64,000 nucleotides of DNA from Antedon mediterranea (taxonomy: Eukaryota; Echinodermata; Crinoidea; Comatulida; Antedonidae). Every line of letters begins with the position of its first letter. The stretch's first letter is position 1. The stretch covers positions 8,997,001 to 9,061,000 of the forward strand of contig NC_092673.1 in the NCBI RefSeq assembly GCF_964355755.1, given 5' to 3'. The position numbers and the translations under genes were made by a program. This document shows, in pieces, positions 42,270 through 54,083 of the stretch. Below the pieces are notes generated by a model that ran no database searches, was not told where the DNA came from, and saw only the letters and a list, made by a program, of their open reading frames with translations.

Positions 42270-42931
42270 ATTGATTTTGATTTGATTTTGATTTATTAGC
42301 ATCTCATTAAAAAGACATACCGGTACACAGTTTATGAAACAGAGATATATACAATTCAAAAATGTTAAAAATACAAAAACAGAGATGCAGGATAGCCCAT
42401 GAAAGTCTCAATGTGAGACTTATTTCCAATGGGGTCCTCAATAACTGTAATGTTACTTGTTTTAATAATAACACAGGTAGTAGTCGTGACTTGATTAGGG
42501 TTTTTACCATCTTGGTTCTCCTACATCAAGTGATGCCATGAGGCATTGCTCACTCAACTGTACACTAACTATAGAGGGCTCACTCTATACTTACAATATC
42601 ATAGCCTTAACTATAAGCTATCATTACAATAACAAATTTAAAAGGCAATAAAAAAAATATATATATATGTCGTGTATCGTCGTACCAGTTTGTTCGAGAC
42701 AAATTAATAACATACGTTGAGATGAGTGTAATAACAATGAATGTGTTTAATGAAACCAACTAGTATTACGCATGAACAAGTATAGAACGTTCGAAGGCTA
42801 ACCTATCGCCAGAGCATATCCGCAGTACGCGCATCAAGCGGGATACCCAATGTGCGCGTGCATATACTACAATATATACAATACACAAAACATACTTATA
42901 ATTGGCATATATATAAAATTTTACTTTACCG
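42270..42931 (-). mobile_element. Inserted segment with CR1/L2-like LINE 3' end
   Basis: The first 170 bp are near-identical to 15407-15570 (minus orientation, TGAGGACCCCATTGGAAATA). The remainder, with TATAGAGGGCTC and GTGCGCGTGCATA blocks, has no recognised coding content. The flanking Gypsy peptide ALASRSLT|TVEQRYS is interrupted exactly here. Confidence 0.65.
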
Positions 42932-43860
42932 TTAATGATCTGCTGGCCAATGCTACTATGGCGGAAGTATTTTCGTTGTGCTGAATGATAATGGCACCGA
43001 GGCCTATGAAGCTGGCATCTACAACCAGTTCTGTACGGAGTGCCGGATTAAAGTATGTCAATTTGCAGTGTTCTGTGATTGTGTCCTTGATTTCTTGGAG
43101 TGCCTTAATGTGTGGTTCTTCCCATCCAAGTCCAAGTCCATTGTGAGCAAGTGGAGCGGTTCGGATATAATGGCCAGTTTTGGTATAAATCGTGAGCAGT
43201 ATGTGGCAAGGCCTAGGAAGCTTCGGAATTCTTCTTTAGTGGTTGGTACGGCAGCATTCTAAATTGCTCTCACTTTGTCTGGGCTTGGTGATATTGCGCT
43301 TGAACTAAATATGTGACCAAAAAATTCGATCTTCGCTTTCCCGAATTTACACTTTGCTTTGTTGAGTGTTAAGTTTTTGTCTCTCAACCACTGAAGGCAG
43401 TTTTTCAGTCGTGTTCTGTGTTCTGCTAGATTTCTACCATACACTAAGATTTCATCTGAAATGTTTAGGACACCAGGGAGGTTAGGTAACGATTACTGAA
43501 TTAGATTTTGTAATTGTTCCGCTGCACTACTAATGCCGAAGTTAAGATGTTTAAATTAAAATAGGCCTGCGTGTGTTGAGAAGACAGTTAGGAATCTGGA
43601 GGTCTCGTCTAGTTCGATTTGATGGTATCCGTTCTTTAGATCGAGTTTGGAAAATATCGTAGCGCCGTTTAGACTGGCAAGGATATCATCTATCGTCGGA
43701 GTGATGTGACGCTCTCGCAGGATTGCCTTGTTTGGTGCTTGCATGTTTACATAAAGCCTGATTTCGTTTGGGCTTTTGTGTTTCTTTCTGACTGTAATGG
43801 GTGAAATCCATGGTGTAGGTTTATCAACTACTCTCTCTATGACATCCAAGCTTTGAAGTC
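42932..43860 (-). pseudogene. Gypsy reverse transcriptase
   Basis: VVDKPTPWISPITVRKKHKS, EIRLYVNMQAPNKAILRERH (usually CxDxRxxN), GATIFSKLDLKNGYHQIELD (motif A with catalytic Asp) and FSTHAGLF. A damaged motif C region near 43445-43500 follows, then RLKNCLQWLRDKNLTLNKAK, CKFGKAKIEFFGHIFSSSAI, RSFLGLATYCSRFIPKLATI and VDASFIGLGAIII. Frameshifts occur at about 43550, 43450 and 43260. Confidence 0.88.
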
Positions 43861-44089
43861 GTTGAGCTCCGCCTCAACTTTCTTCCGAACTTGAAAGGGT
43901 ATTCTTCTGTGTGGTTGGGTTATTGGCTGAATTTCATTGTTGACATGTAGCTTGCATTTCACATTGGCGATTTGTCGAATCGGTCGCTATAGCTTCCTAT
44001 GAGTTGTTCGATTGTTTCGTCTGTTGTGTTTGTTTCACGCTACGTGTATGTCAATCAGGTTTAGTTTTCTTGCACTTGTGAAACACTAA

Positions 44090-44974
44090 TGATTCGTTTA
44101 CTACTACGTAGAAAGTGATTGGCGATTGTTGTAGTTTATTTCAACATGTATTATCCCCAACACGGGGAGCTCTTTTTTGGCACCATAGGCAAATATTTTT
44201 GTGTTTGTGCATTCTAGCTGGGGTTTATTGTTAGGTGATTGTATTTGTTTTCGCTTAAGACGTTTACAGACGCACCAGTGTCTATTAGTATGGTTATCAA
44301 GTCATTGTTGATCTGTAGTTTTACATGTGGTTTGCAAAATGGTTTTTTTTTCTACAATAATTGCAAGTGGCTCTGAATGCTGGGTGGGGATATTCCCCTC
44401 CGCAATTCTAGCATTTCGTTTTTATGTCGGAATATCGTGATTTGGATGTTGGAGTTTGGTGGCGTGTGTTTGTGGAGGAGTCGCCTGGTTTTCTGCGGAT
44501 AGCTTTTGTGTATTGTTCCTCCTCTACTTCTACTTCAATATCAGCGATTTTGTCAAGCTGTGCCATTGCTACGTTGTCGGCCCGTACAATGGTTAGCGCC
44601 TTGTCTAGTGTAAGGCCATCAGTGAGTTTTTTGTTGTTTATGCCGATCGCGTATTAAGCTTTGCTTGAGATCACCAAATTCACAAGTGTCCGCCAGGTTG
44701 TGTAGTGCGGTAACAAATTAATCGATAGTTTCTCCCTGCTTCTGGGATCTGCTATTAAACAAATATCATTCATATGTGATGTTTTTCCGGCCCTCCCAAT
44801 AATTGAAAGTAGGGTAGCAACTCGCTGTGGGTTGCTTTTTTTAGATACCCCAGTGGCCAGCTCAAAATTATCGAATCGTTTTCAGAAATTTCAAAATTTT
44901 TTCCAGGCTTCGCTTAGGTTGCCTGTCAACATGTTCAGCGGTGGTGGCGCTGGGATCATGAATGGCGTCGCCAT
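44090..44974 (-). pseudogene. Gypsy gag, zinc knuckles and protease
   Basis: From the ATG at 44974: MATPFMIPAPPPLNMLTGNL, SEAWKKF. Broken capsid pieces follow, then a zinc region in which CNYCRKKNHFANH (about 44340-44375) is preceded by a knuckle with a TAG stop in it. Then ITILIDTGASVNVLSENKYN (about 44235-44295), the retropepsin DTG motif. The region 43860-44090 is poorly readable protease-RT linker. Confidence 0.78.
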
Positions 44975-45067
44975 CTTGTTTTGGATTGATGTTAAAAACT
45001 TCTTAGCTTTCGTGATATTAGGTCCTAGGGGGTCTTAGTTTTTGTGATCTTAGGTTTTGTGACACCC

Positions 45068-45560
45068 GCTCTTGATGTTGTGAATCAGGTGGGTAATATA
45101 TTGCTCCCTAATAACGTATGGCAATCTCCTGGTTAATTTTGGATGAGTATAATTAGGACCCACGTAACCTTCAGTTCACATGCACTTCCTGTTTAAATGA
45201 TTTTAAATTATGACATACAAATATCTTAATTCCATTCCACCACCATGTTTGTTGTCACGATAGATGCTAAACAAATTAAATGTATCAATGTTGTATTGCT
45301 CTATACAGTACTGCAGTATTTTTGGTAACCCACAGCGATATCAGCTTCTTCTAGCTATATTTCAAAAGAATTTACCGTCTTTCTCTACCTTATCATTCAT
45401 TCCCTTGAGAATCGTGTATTAGTTTGACCCACCTTCGTTTTAATGGCATGCCACAAAAAAGTAAAGTTGTTTTTCTTCTCCATCTTTTAGAGGACCAGCA
45501 TTGACCAGCTTGTGTCTATCACCATATTTCTCGTCCACACTTGCTCATAGTTGTCTTCAG
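45068..45560 (-). pseudogene. CR1/L2-like LINE endonuclease fragment
   Basis: The minus strand, with several shifts, reads YNIDTFNLFSIYRDNKHGGG and SFKQEVHVN, then YYPPDSQHQE at the border with the fold-back element end. GGG preceding a 'YRPP'-like motif is the usual middle of a LINE EN domain. Many stops are present; the assignment is weak. Confidence 0.4.
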
Positions 45561-47775
45561 TTGCTTTAATGAATGAATTTTTTAGATTATATTTGTTTAA
45601 AGGAATGCTTTCCATTCTATATTCAAATTTTCTAAATTATTGCCGATATGTGATATGTTATATAGTTTTCGGCTGTTTTACTTTATCATTTTGACTTAGC
45701 TTTTTACTTATTTTATTTTGTATCTCCATTGAGATCCATTCACCTACAGCATTTTCATTTTTGTTTAGTAATTTACCTTTGGATTTATAATATATTTGAA
45801 AAAATACAAATGAATAATAATGGAATAGTGATTCACCCTCAAGCACATTATGTACATATTTATTGTAAATGCTTACATTTATTTATTTATTATTCTATCT
45901 TAAAATGTACTTTATGTTATCTGAAGTGGTTCAGCAAATAATAGATTGATTATAATTATTTTTTACATGTAATTACAGTTATTGTTTTTAATATCTATGT
46001 AAAACACATATGCAGTATGAACCATTGTAAATTAAATTACAATATACAGTATAGTATTAATTGATATGAATACCACTGCCTTAAAACCTCAATTAATATT
46101 TCACTAATAATAATATATTGAAATTTTGTAATAATACATTCCCTAACAAACGCATATTGATCTGGGCCTCTGTGGTTAAATAAAGTTTAATTGAATTAAA
46201 AAAGTACTTATTAGCTTGTTTTGTCATAAATAATATGTTAATGTCTTACTGTAAACTTCTCTATAAATAATTTTCTATTTTTTGTTTACATACAAAAAGC
46301 AAAAACAGTATTATTGTTATGTTACAACTGAGGGTACTTTTATTAACTATGTATAACATGGAGGAAAAAATAAATAAAATTGTAAAATGATTAGTAGATG
46401 GTAGATATTTACCATTTTGAAGGAACAATTTTTTTTTTCTTAAATGAGAAACATTATACATTGTCCTACTTACGATGAGAGCAAGACACCTTCAGATGAA
46501 ATAATATTACTTATTTTATGTAAATTTAATTTGTTTAAATGTAATTCATAAAATCAAAACTGTAAATACAATTACATACAAGGTTGGTAATAATAGAGAT
46601 ATTGGTCTTGTTTTGAAAAGAGGAATAAATTTAGGAATAGTGGTTTTAATCATTGAGTTTTATTATAAAATGATTGTGGATACGTTTTGAGGATGGACAA
46701 ATTTGTATTCATGAAGCAGGTGAAATCAATATATATTCTGTCTATACACGACAGGTTTAAATTAAACATAATACTCATCAGAATAAAATTCGTTATTTTA
46801 TCATTTTGCCTATTAAAAGTTAGCAGTTTACAGTAGGGACTTTACAATACAGGACGGGAAGCCACAGGATGTTACTCATGAATAATTTATGCCTGTGAGC
46901 TTTAACAAAGAGCGTAGCGTGAAATTCCGTAATTTAAATATCTGAGGACGATAAAGTTGGCATTTTTCCGATTACGACTAGAAATAAGGTACATAAACCT
47001 TAAATATACAGTTCAAATTAAACTTAAAAGTGGCATTTTTCAAAACTCTAAATAACATTTGATCTTCTAATTTAATTGTTTAACAAAATAATATTTTTAT
47101 TGGGCTAAAATGGCTGTGTTAAAAGCAATACATTTTGCGCAGCGTTTGAATGCAGGGCCCAAGCTATGAAGGCTAGGCATATGCTCTGTACCACCAAGAG
47201 ATTCATAAGGACCCCTGCGAGACAGGGGAGGGAGAACTGCTGTTCTAGCAAGGCCATACACCCAAATCACACCCACATGTAGTAACTACTGCCACAAGTA
47301 TCTTTGTAGGCCTCCTAGGCTAGCTCAGGCTAGTAATTGGTATGGTTGTCTCTCTGGTCAGTCGTCGTCTTCGCGCAAGGGTGCGTAACTAATAAAAATG
47401 TTTATGATTTTGGGCACGTCCTAGCGAACACATAACCTCCATGGTCCTCCCTAACCATCCTGATTCGTAAAGTCCGTATACTAAACGTAAGATTGAAATC
47501 AAAATACGGTATTTCTAACATCTAATCACTCATTTTAAGGAGATCTATTAGCTTGTAATTTTACATTTGGATATTCTTTAATGTTATTTGAGAAGTAAAT
47601 TTTTACAGGCCCGAACACAACTACGTTTTGATTGTACTGCCACTACTACAGCGAAGAAAACAAGAGTAAGGCTATTATTTATCTTGACAACCACTATAAC
47701 AACAAGGCCTAGCTATCCTTTGTACGCACGCTTCATGCTCTATTAAGCACCCATTGTTCAAGAAAAACGTCTGTT
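45561..47775. other. AT-rich stretch without recognisable genes
   Basis: About 165 bp at 45696-45860 matches 16430-16580 (both contain TTGTATCTCCATTGAGATCC and AGTAATTTxCCTTTGGATTT), so this is a dispersed repeat, in the same orientation at both places. GTTAAATAAAGTTTAATTGA at about 46173-46195 looks like the 3' end of a retroelement. No coding region is supported. Confidence 0.5.
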
Positions 47776-48368
47776 GCTATGGAGACATCAACTCAGCCTA
47801 ACATACAACGGGTTAAACCAGTATTTGACATTCGGAAAAAGGAAGATGAATATCTGAAAGAAGAAGATATCTACTTTGCCTTGGAGCACAAAAAGTGAAA
47901 AACCTATGGAGAATATATATAACAATCATAATGAAAGAGGTAAAGTAATAACTGCAGGCCATAACATTAAAGGAAAGCAAGTACCCTGTCTACAGCTTGA
48001 ACCCATACATAAAATTTAATATAGATGAAAATTCTGTACCGACTCGTTAAAAAAAATAGGATGCAACATCATTGGAGAGATACAACTAGTAAAATTCCGA
48101 ATAAAAGGAAAATTATCCCGTTTTTTGAATTGGGGCCGGACAGTAATTGTAGAACATTTTAAAGGAAGCTTGCTGAGATTTCTTAAGATCAACAGCTTCA
48201 ATTCTAGGCTTTTCCACAGCAACCAAAAGATTTAAGTAACATGCTTTCAGTGTGGTCTTGTAGGGCACAAAATATTTGAGTGCCTTAAAAAGATGGAAAA
48301 TACATACATCTGCCACATATGCCGTAAACCTGGTCACATGTTAAAGCATCTATATAAAGTTACGTATT
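47776..48368 (+). pseudogene. Tx1-like LINE ORF1 remnant
   Basis: METSTQPNIQRVKPVFDIRK, EDEYLKEEDIYFALEHKK, then in other frames VKFRIKGKLSRFLNWGRTVI, VEHFKGSLLRFLKINSFNSR and two zinc knuckles, CFQCGLVGHKIFEC and CHICRKPGHMLKHL (the last Cys lost). The order matches ORF1 at 34865-33830. Stops and shifts are frequent. Confidence 0.75.
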
Positions 48369-49856
48369 AAGGGAAAAATTCGTTAAACCGTGCGTTACTT
48401 CTAAAATGTTTACTGCAATACTAAATACTAAATGTTTACTTAATACTAAATCACTTATCTATGATTTCCAATGTGGGTTCCGAGCAAATTTTTCGACAGA
48501 TCTTTGTTTAATTCACCTAACTGACCATATTAAAAAGAATTGGGATAAAGGTAACTTAACAGGTATGATTGTCTTAGACCTACAAAAGGCTTTCGATACT
48601 GTAGACCATTAGATTTTACTAGGCAAAATGAGAGCATTAGGATTGTCCCAAACAGCAATAGTTTGGTTTCAATCATATTTAACAGATGTGGTACTCTTTC
48701 AATGTGGACAAAAATAACATGTGGGGTCCCTCAGGGTCAATGTTGGGCCCACTTTTGTTCTTAATGTATGTGAATGATATGGAATCTGCATTGAGTAGTA
48801 AACTGCTCCTTTATGCCGATGATTCTGCAATAGTTGTATCTGATAAAAAGTGTTGCCAATATACAAAATGTATTGTCAAAAAATTAAAATCTATTAATTT
48901 TTGGTTATTAGATAATAGATTGTCATTGCATCTAGGCAAAACGTATTCAATTCTATTTGGATCTAAACGTAAAGTCAGAAATCAACAAGAATTGAAAGTT
49001 ACATGTAATGATCATATAATCACAAACAAACCGACAGTAAGTTTTTAATAGGACTGGAACTCGATAACAATCTAACTGGAGATTATATAGGTAAACTCAA
49101 GGGTAACTTTTTTATACAGAAATAGAAAGTACTTAACTTTCAGAGATCTTTAAGTTACTAGCAAATAGTTTGGTGTTGTGCCTTTATGATTGTGGTATTC
49201 TGGATTAGAAAAAACATTAAAAGTTAAATTGCAAACTGCACAAAATAAGACGGTCAGATGTATTCTTGGTTTTGAACCAAGGGATCACGTTGGGGCTAAT
49301 GAATTAAACAAACTGAATTGGCTCCCAGTAGATTTAAGAGTTAAACAGATAAAACTTTGTCACATGTATTGTATTATTAATGGATTAAGCCCTACGTTTA
49401 TGAATGATGGTATTAGTAGAGCAAATGTAATTTACCAGTACAATACTAGATTTGCAACTCAATCAATTTATAGACCATATATAGGTAACCACTCCCAAAC
49501 AACCTTTGTTAACACGGCAATAACGTCATGGAATCACCTGCCAAAATTGATACAGTGTTCAGAAACCATCAATCAATTCAAAAGAAATATCAGGAAACAT
49601 CTCAAAGAGGTTATGCTTGAAAGATTATAATTTATATTTATATTGTTACTACATGTGTTATTGTTTATTGTAAATGTTTATTCTTTGTTTTTTTCATCCT
49701 TAAGTTTGACCTTTGGTTACTTTTTTTGTGTTACCCTGAATTCATTCTTTGTATTTTATATGTTGTGTTATTTTGTGAATTCGAATAAAGAGAAGAAGTA
49801 CTCGATGTAAGGGCAAAATTCGGTAAATCGCGCGTTACTTCTAGAATGTTTACTCG
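48369..49856 (+). mobile_element. CR1-like LINE fragment bounded by 48-bp direct repeats
   Basis: Near-identical segments at about 48369-48416 and 49807-49856 (both with CGTTACTTCTAxAATGTTTACT) bound a 1.4-kb RT fragment. RT blocks include FQCGFRANFSTDLCLIHLTD, MIVLDLQKAFDTVDH, GSMLGPLLFLMYVNDMESAL and LLLYADDSAIVVSDKK. The 146-residue C-terminal frame (49190-49630) reads QTAQNKTVRCILGFEPRDHV, LNKLNWLPVDLRVKQIKLCH and SWNHLPKLIQCSETINQFKR. A GAATAAAGAGAAG tail closes it near 49797. Confidence 0.8.
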
Positions 49857-50230
49857 ATGGTATATAAAGTTGGTTCGTACTTTAAGTACTGGTTTTAACC
49901 ACCTTATGTAACCCTGTTTACTAATTAAATTGAGTTAGATAATTAGTTATTGACAATTAAAACAAATTTAGGTTCAAAGATTTGCCCCAATCGATCGCGG
50001 TATACACTGTCTAATGGATGTCTATCTTGAAAAATACCCGCACACAATAATATATGGATGCTTTGCATTTTCCTATATGATGACCTGTTAGAAGTGAGAC
50101 GGCCGGCCGGGGCGGACCCCTCTGGGATTCAACCAGAGGTATTCAAGTAATAACTCAGAGAGGGCGCATGTCACAACAACATCACGTGACTATGCCATGA
50201 TCAGTGTCGGCAAATCAAGCTGACACCACT

Positions 50231-50285
50231 ACCTTGAAAAAGTGCGATGCTAACGCACGAAACGTTGGTAAGTTCAACGTTTATC
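50231..50285 (+). ncRNA. Degenerate hammerhead-ribozyme-like motif
   Basis: The sequence shows GTGC-GATGCTAAC-GCAC (a stem-II-like hairpin), then GAAA, then CGTTG-GTAAGTT-CAACG (stem III), then TT. This is the order of the 3' two thirds of a hammerhead. The CUGANGA core that should precede stem II reads TTGAAAA, so two conserved core positions are changed, and stem I pairing is not clear. Retroelements of several kinds carry hammerheads, and similar decayed motifs are common in invertebrate repeats. Probably inactive. Confidence 0.3.
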
Positions 50286-50640
50286 TTCACAAATATTTTG
50301 GGAAGGAGATGAATTTTTTCAATTTTTTCTATGAAATGTCGTTTTATAAACAAAACCTAATTTACAAACTTATATTTTCTCTAAAACCTTTTACTTATAA
50401 AATATCTGTATAATATCTAATTATAATTATCATATTTTATATTTGAATTTTTACGTTAATACAATTTGTTTTTATGTTGAGGACCCCTTCTGAAACAAGC
50501 TCTTGAGCTTAAAGTGTTATCCTCTGCTATTCCATATATTGTAACTTATTTTTCTTGTATTATTGTTAATGTACAAATTGTTTGATCTGTCTACTTTTTT
50601 ATATGGATGGCAATAAATATTAAAATATGACTAATACAAT
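50286..50640 (+). mobile_element. CR1/L2-like LINE 3' tail, plus orientation
   Basis: TTGAGGACCCCTTCTGAAAC and AAGCTCTTGAGCTTAAAGTG near 50475-50515 resemble the tail at 50960-51010 (reverse) and those at 15407 and 42270. A CAATAAATATTAAAATATGA end is seen at about 50610-50630. Upstream of this tail, 50290-50440 is AT-rich and non-coding. Confidence 0.55.
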
Positions 50641-50689
50641 GATAAAATGTTTTACTTCTTTAACATATATGCATCCAACAATACAAAGA

Positions 50690-50837
50690 AAGGTCTCTTT
50701 TGAAAGAAAGATTTATTACCAATGACGAATTCATAATTATTGGAGGAGATATGAATTGTATCTTAGATAGAAAGTTGGATAAAAAAAATAGTGTGAATCT
50801 ATATGACAGTTCACCGTCTGCTTTAAAAAAAATGTAA
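50690..50837 (+). pseudogene. Tx1-like LINE endonuclease piece
   Basis: LKERFITNDEFIIIGGDMNC, ILDRKLDKKNSVNLYDSSPS and ALKKM in one frame. GGDMN is the EN catalytic motif. The domain resumes at about 57350 (HNLIDIWRH), after the CR1-like LINE. Confidence 0.75.
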
Positions 50838-51618
50838 GTAAGTAATATTTATTGCTTTCCAAGAACAGTACAAATTTATAAAACAGTATAATGTAAATGA
50901 AATAAAATGAGAAAACATTAAATATAATAATACAAGACTAAACTAGAAAATAAGCATGGAAAGCAGGGGATGGCCCTTTAAGCCCAGAGGCTTGTTTCCA
51001 AAGGAGTCCCCAACATGAAAAACAATATTACAATAATTATACAAAAATATAAATCTATTATTATTATATACAGTATTACAAATTAATTTTAATTACATGT
51101 TTGATTTATGCCGAATTCTGATAATCATTGTTATTATAAAAATATCTAATATAATATAATATATAATATATAATTTGCATATTTGTTAATAAAAAAAGAG
51201 TCCTTATTATTTAATATTTGTTATTTCTATTGGTAATTTGTTCCACAGTGTGATTGCATTAAAAAAAAGGTCTTACTAACAGTATATTTATTCATTGGAA
51301 CAATAAAATTACAATCTTTACCTCTAGTACCATGGTTATGATTTATCCTATTGAAATTATTTAACATAAAGTCTGGACAACTTTTTGTATATATTGTCTG
51401 TACGTGTTGTAGTGTCATTTGTTCGGCCCTGGTTTTAACATCTAATAAACCAAGAAAAGTATTATCGTCTTTGGTGATATGGTATCTATTATGTTTCCCT
51501 AAGATGAATCTAATTACTTTATTTTGTGTTCTTTGAAGTTTAGTACGGGAATCCGCGGTTGTACCCTAGTACCAGGATGATATAGCATAATTTATATGGC
51601 TTAGAGCCAGGGCTTCCA

Positions 51619-52860
51619 TTACGAGTTTACGAATACAGCGATCAAAGTTATGACAATTCCTATACAAAATGTAATACGACCATTAACTTTCTTAATAATT
51701 GTTGCGACAATTAATTCACTATTAAGCCTATTGCTTAGTTCGACACCAAGGTATTTTATAGAGCTATTCAAAGAAATTGTATGGCCATTGTAAAGAATGC
51801 TAAAATTTGTGTATTTCTTGAGAGACATCCTGCAAACAACATTAATTCAGTTTTTCCCATGTGAAGTGATAAATTGTTGTCAATTATTCCATTTATTACT
51901 ATTTAAACTGATCCCTTGCAAGATTTTCGCTGATAATATCAGGATCATGATGAGAATTGACAATTTCACTATCGTCAGCATTGCATTAACAATGATGAGA
52001 CGGACATAGGCATATCATTGATGTAGATGACGAACAGGAGTGGTCCTAGGATGCTCCCTTGTGGCACTCCACATACAATTTCTGAAGGCTGTGAAACAGC
52101 CCCACCAATATTAACTGTTTGATGTCTACATTCCAGATATGATTTAAACCAGCTGACAGATTCGATTCCAATTTTTCTGAGTTTCTTACAAAGTAAGTCA
52201 TGACTAACGCAGTCAAAAGCTTTTTGGATGTCAATAAGTAAGATACCAGTAAATTTCCCTTTCGCTGTTTGACTTTTAATGAAGTCTGTCAAGTGAATTA
52301 AACAATGATCTGTAGAAAAGGACTGTCTGAAACCAGACTGAAAACGATATAAAAGTTTGTTCCCTTCCAAAAACTCATTTAATTGTGAGTGAACAATCTT
52401 TTCTACAATTTTTGACACCACCGACAGTATACTGACAGGCCTATATTTAGCAGTTTCAAGATTACTTTTTTTCTTGTAAATTGGTCGAACACGAGCCAAT
52501 TTCATCTCATTTAGAAAAGATTTCGTTTCAAATGAGAAATTGATAATCCGTGTTATGGGAGTTGCAATAATTTCAGACGCATCCCTTAAAAAACGTGCGG
52601 GTATGCCATCTAGACCTGTACTTTTATTTATACCGAGACCCAAGATCTGATCCTTTTTAACTATATCGTTGTTTACAGGTTGCAAGGAAAATACCGTCAG
52701 TACCGTCATAGTATTTTTTTACATTCTCAGAATTTACATTAAATTCGTATGACCTTTGCGGGAGCTTTCTTACCAGATCTGATGCTACGTTTATAAAAAA
52801 ACGAGTTAAAGTGACTGGCAATAATGTTTGGCTCACTACATAGTTTATCATTTATTTTAA
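51619..52860 (-). pseudogene. CR1/L2-like LINE reverse transcriptase
   Basis: The 244-residue frame from 52709 has STGLDGIPARFLRDASEIIA, ARVRPIYKKKSNLETAKYRP, FRQSFSTDHCLIHLTDFIKS, GILLIDIQKAFDCVSHDLLC (motif A) and CGVPQGSILGPLLFVIYIND (motif B). Motif C continues in another frame as NADDSEIV (about 51940-51985), where YADD is usual, so its Tyr is lost. The thumb piece FSILYNGHTISLNSSIKYLG is at 51828-51760. Confidence 0.88.
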
Positions 52861-53061
52861 GAGTAATCGAAGCAGTTTAATTTTGTTTATTTTGATACCC
52901 AAGATCTTTTATAACCTTCCATAACTTTTAGGGTTATGTTGATTTGTATTGATCTTGTCAATAAAATGAGTCTGCTTTGCTTCTTTTATATTTCTTTGTA
53001 CCTGATTTCTAAGTTTACAATATTCAGTACGATATAATAAATTACGAGTTCTTTTGAATTT

Positions 53062-54083
53062 TTAAAGATAAATATCCCTGGCCTTAATCATTTTGAGTAT
53101 GTCAGGTGTCATCCACGGCTGAGAAGAGTGTTTAATTCGGACTTCTTTTACAGGAGCAACTTTATCCAAAACATTTGTGAAATTTGCACAAAAGCCTTGC
53201 CACAAACAATCAACGGTTTCTGCCTTGTGAACATTGTCCCAATCAGTCTCTTGAAGAAGACGTATAAATTTTTCTCTATTATAGTTTTTAGTTGATCTAA
53301 TCTTCACCTTTTTATGCGTGTGGTGTTTTTGTCGCTGTGTGTGATGAGTGGCATATATAGGAAAGTGATCACTTAGGCCTATAGATAGCACTCCGAATTT
53401 GTTTAGTTTGTCCGAAAAGTTGGTGATAATATGATCAAGACAAGATTCGCAGGAATCACAGATACGTGTGGGTTCGCTCATAATTTGAGACATTCCGCTC
53501 ATGTGCAGAGTCTGTTGGAATTTGATATAGTTGCTATCCTTTTTCAAGCTACACATGTTTGTATCTCCGAAAATGTAGATCTCTGAGTTTCTCGGTAGTT
53601 GTTCCATAATGTCATCCATTCCATCAATAAATTCACCATGACGTTGTTTTGGTGGCCGATAACAGACTCCAACGATAATAGGCCTTGTTCTTGGGAGATG
53701 TACTTCAGACCATAGTGCCTCAATGTTGTTATTGTCACAGTCAGATCGCATAGTAATGGCCAGGGTATAGACTTGAAGTACAGACATACTCCACCACCTG
53801 CTCTGGCACGGTCTCGACGATATAGTTAGAAGTCTGGGATGTGTATTTCATTAGTGGTAATGGAACTGTCAAGGTGCGTTTCAGTGACAGGAATGACTGC
53901 GACTTTGGTTCCACCAACAAGTGTTCTAAGTTCAGATATTTTGGGTAGTAGAGACCGCGCATTAACATGAAGAAAATGCATGCCTTTTCCTTTCAGTACC
54001 TCAGCAGGATCAATGGAAATTTCTAGAACAATCAAAGCATTTAAGCTGTTGTCTGTTTTTTGCAATCTTTCTTTCACAAACAT
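53062..54083 (-). pseudogene. CR1/L2-like LINE endonuclease
   Basis: FLHVNARSLLPKISELRTLV, VIPVTETHLDSSITTNEIHI (catalytic ETHLD), a shift, then ALWSEVHLPRTRPIIVGVCY and RPPKQRHGEF, IYIFGDTNMCSL (GDxN), CESCLDHIITNFSDKLNKFG and LSIGLSDHFPIYATHHTQRQ (SDH). Then a Lys/Arg-rich linker. Catalytic residues are largely retained despite two or three frameshifts. Confidence 0.88.

Larger units (their letters stand above)
40690..44995 (-). mobile_element. Gypsy element inserted in fold-back copy 1
   Basis: A complete minus-order set of gag, zinc knuckle, protease, RT, RNase H and integrase. A purine-rich GGTGAAGAGGGA next to TGTAATATCG at about 40807 looks like a polypurine tract and 3' LTR start. 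No 5' LTR is found before the gag ATG at 44974, which suggests a deletion at that side. An insertion at about 42270-42931 splits RT from RNase H. Confidence 0.8.
38807..45067. mobile_element. Fold-back element copy 1 (GGGTGTCACGAAACCTAAGA ends), enlarged by insertions
   Basis: The left end GGGTGTCACGAAACCTAAGA and the right end (reverse complement GGGTGTCACAAAACCTAAGA) share about 55 bp. The left arm (38807-39130) is also present inverted at about 40270-40680, with motifs GGCGCTCCATA and GGTATTCAGGATAAAGTTAG. Between arms lies a protein fragment; between the inner and outer right parts lies a Gypsy. The second copy is at 54144-56986. I could not find a matching target duplication for this copy. 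Confidence 0.7.

Noticed and set aside
42978-43262. Plus-strand frame of 94 codons
   Set aside because: It is the antisense shadow of Gypsy reverse transcriptase/RNase H on the minus strand.
38807-45067. A matching 8-bp target duplication for fold-back copy 1
   Set aside because: Flanks ATCTGAA and GCTCTTGA do not match. Either decay or two different insertions are involved.
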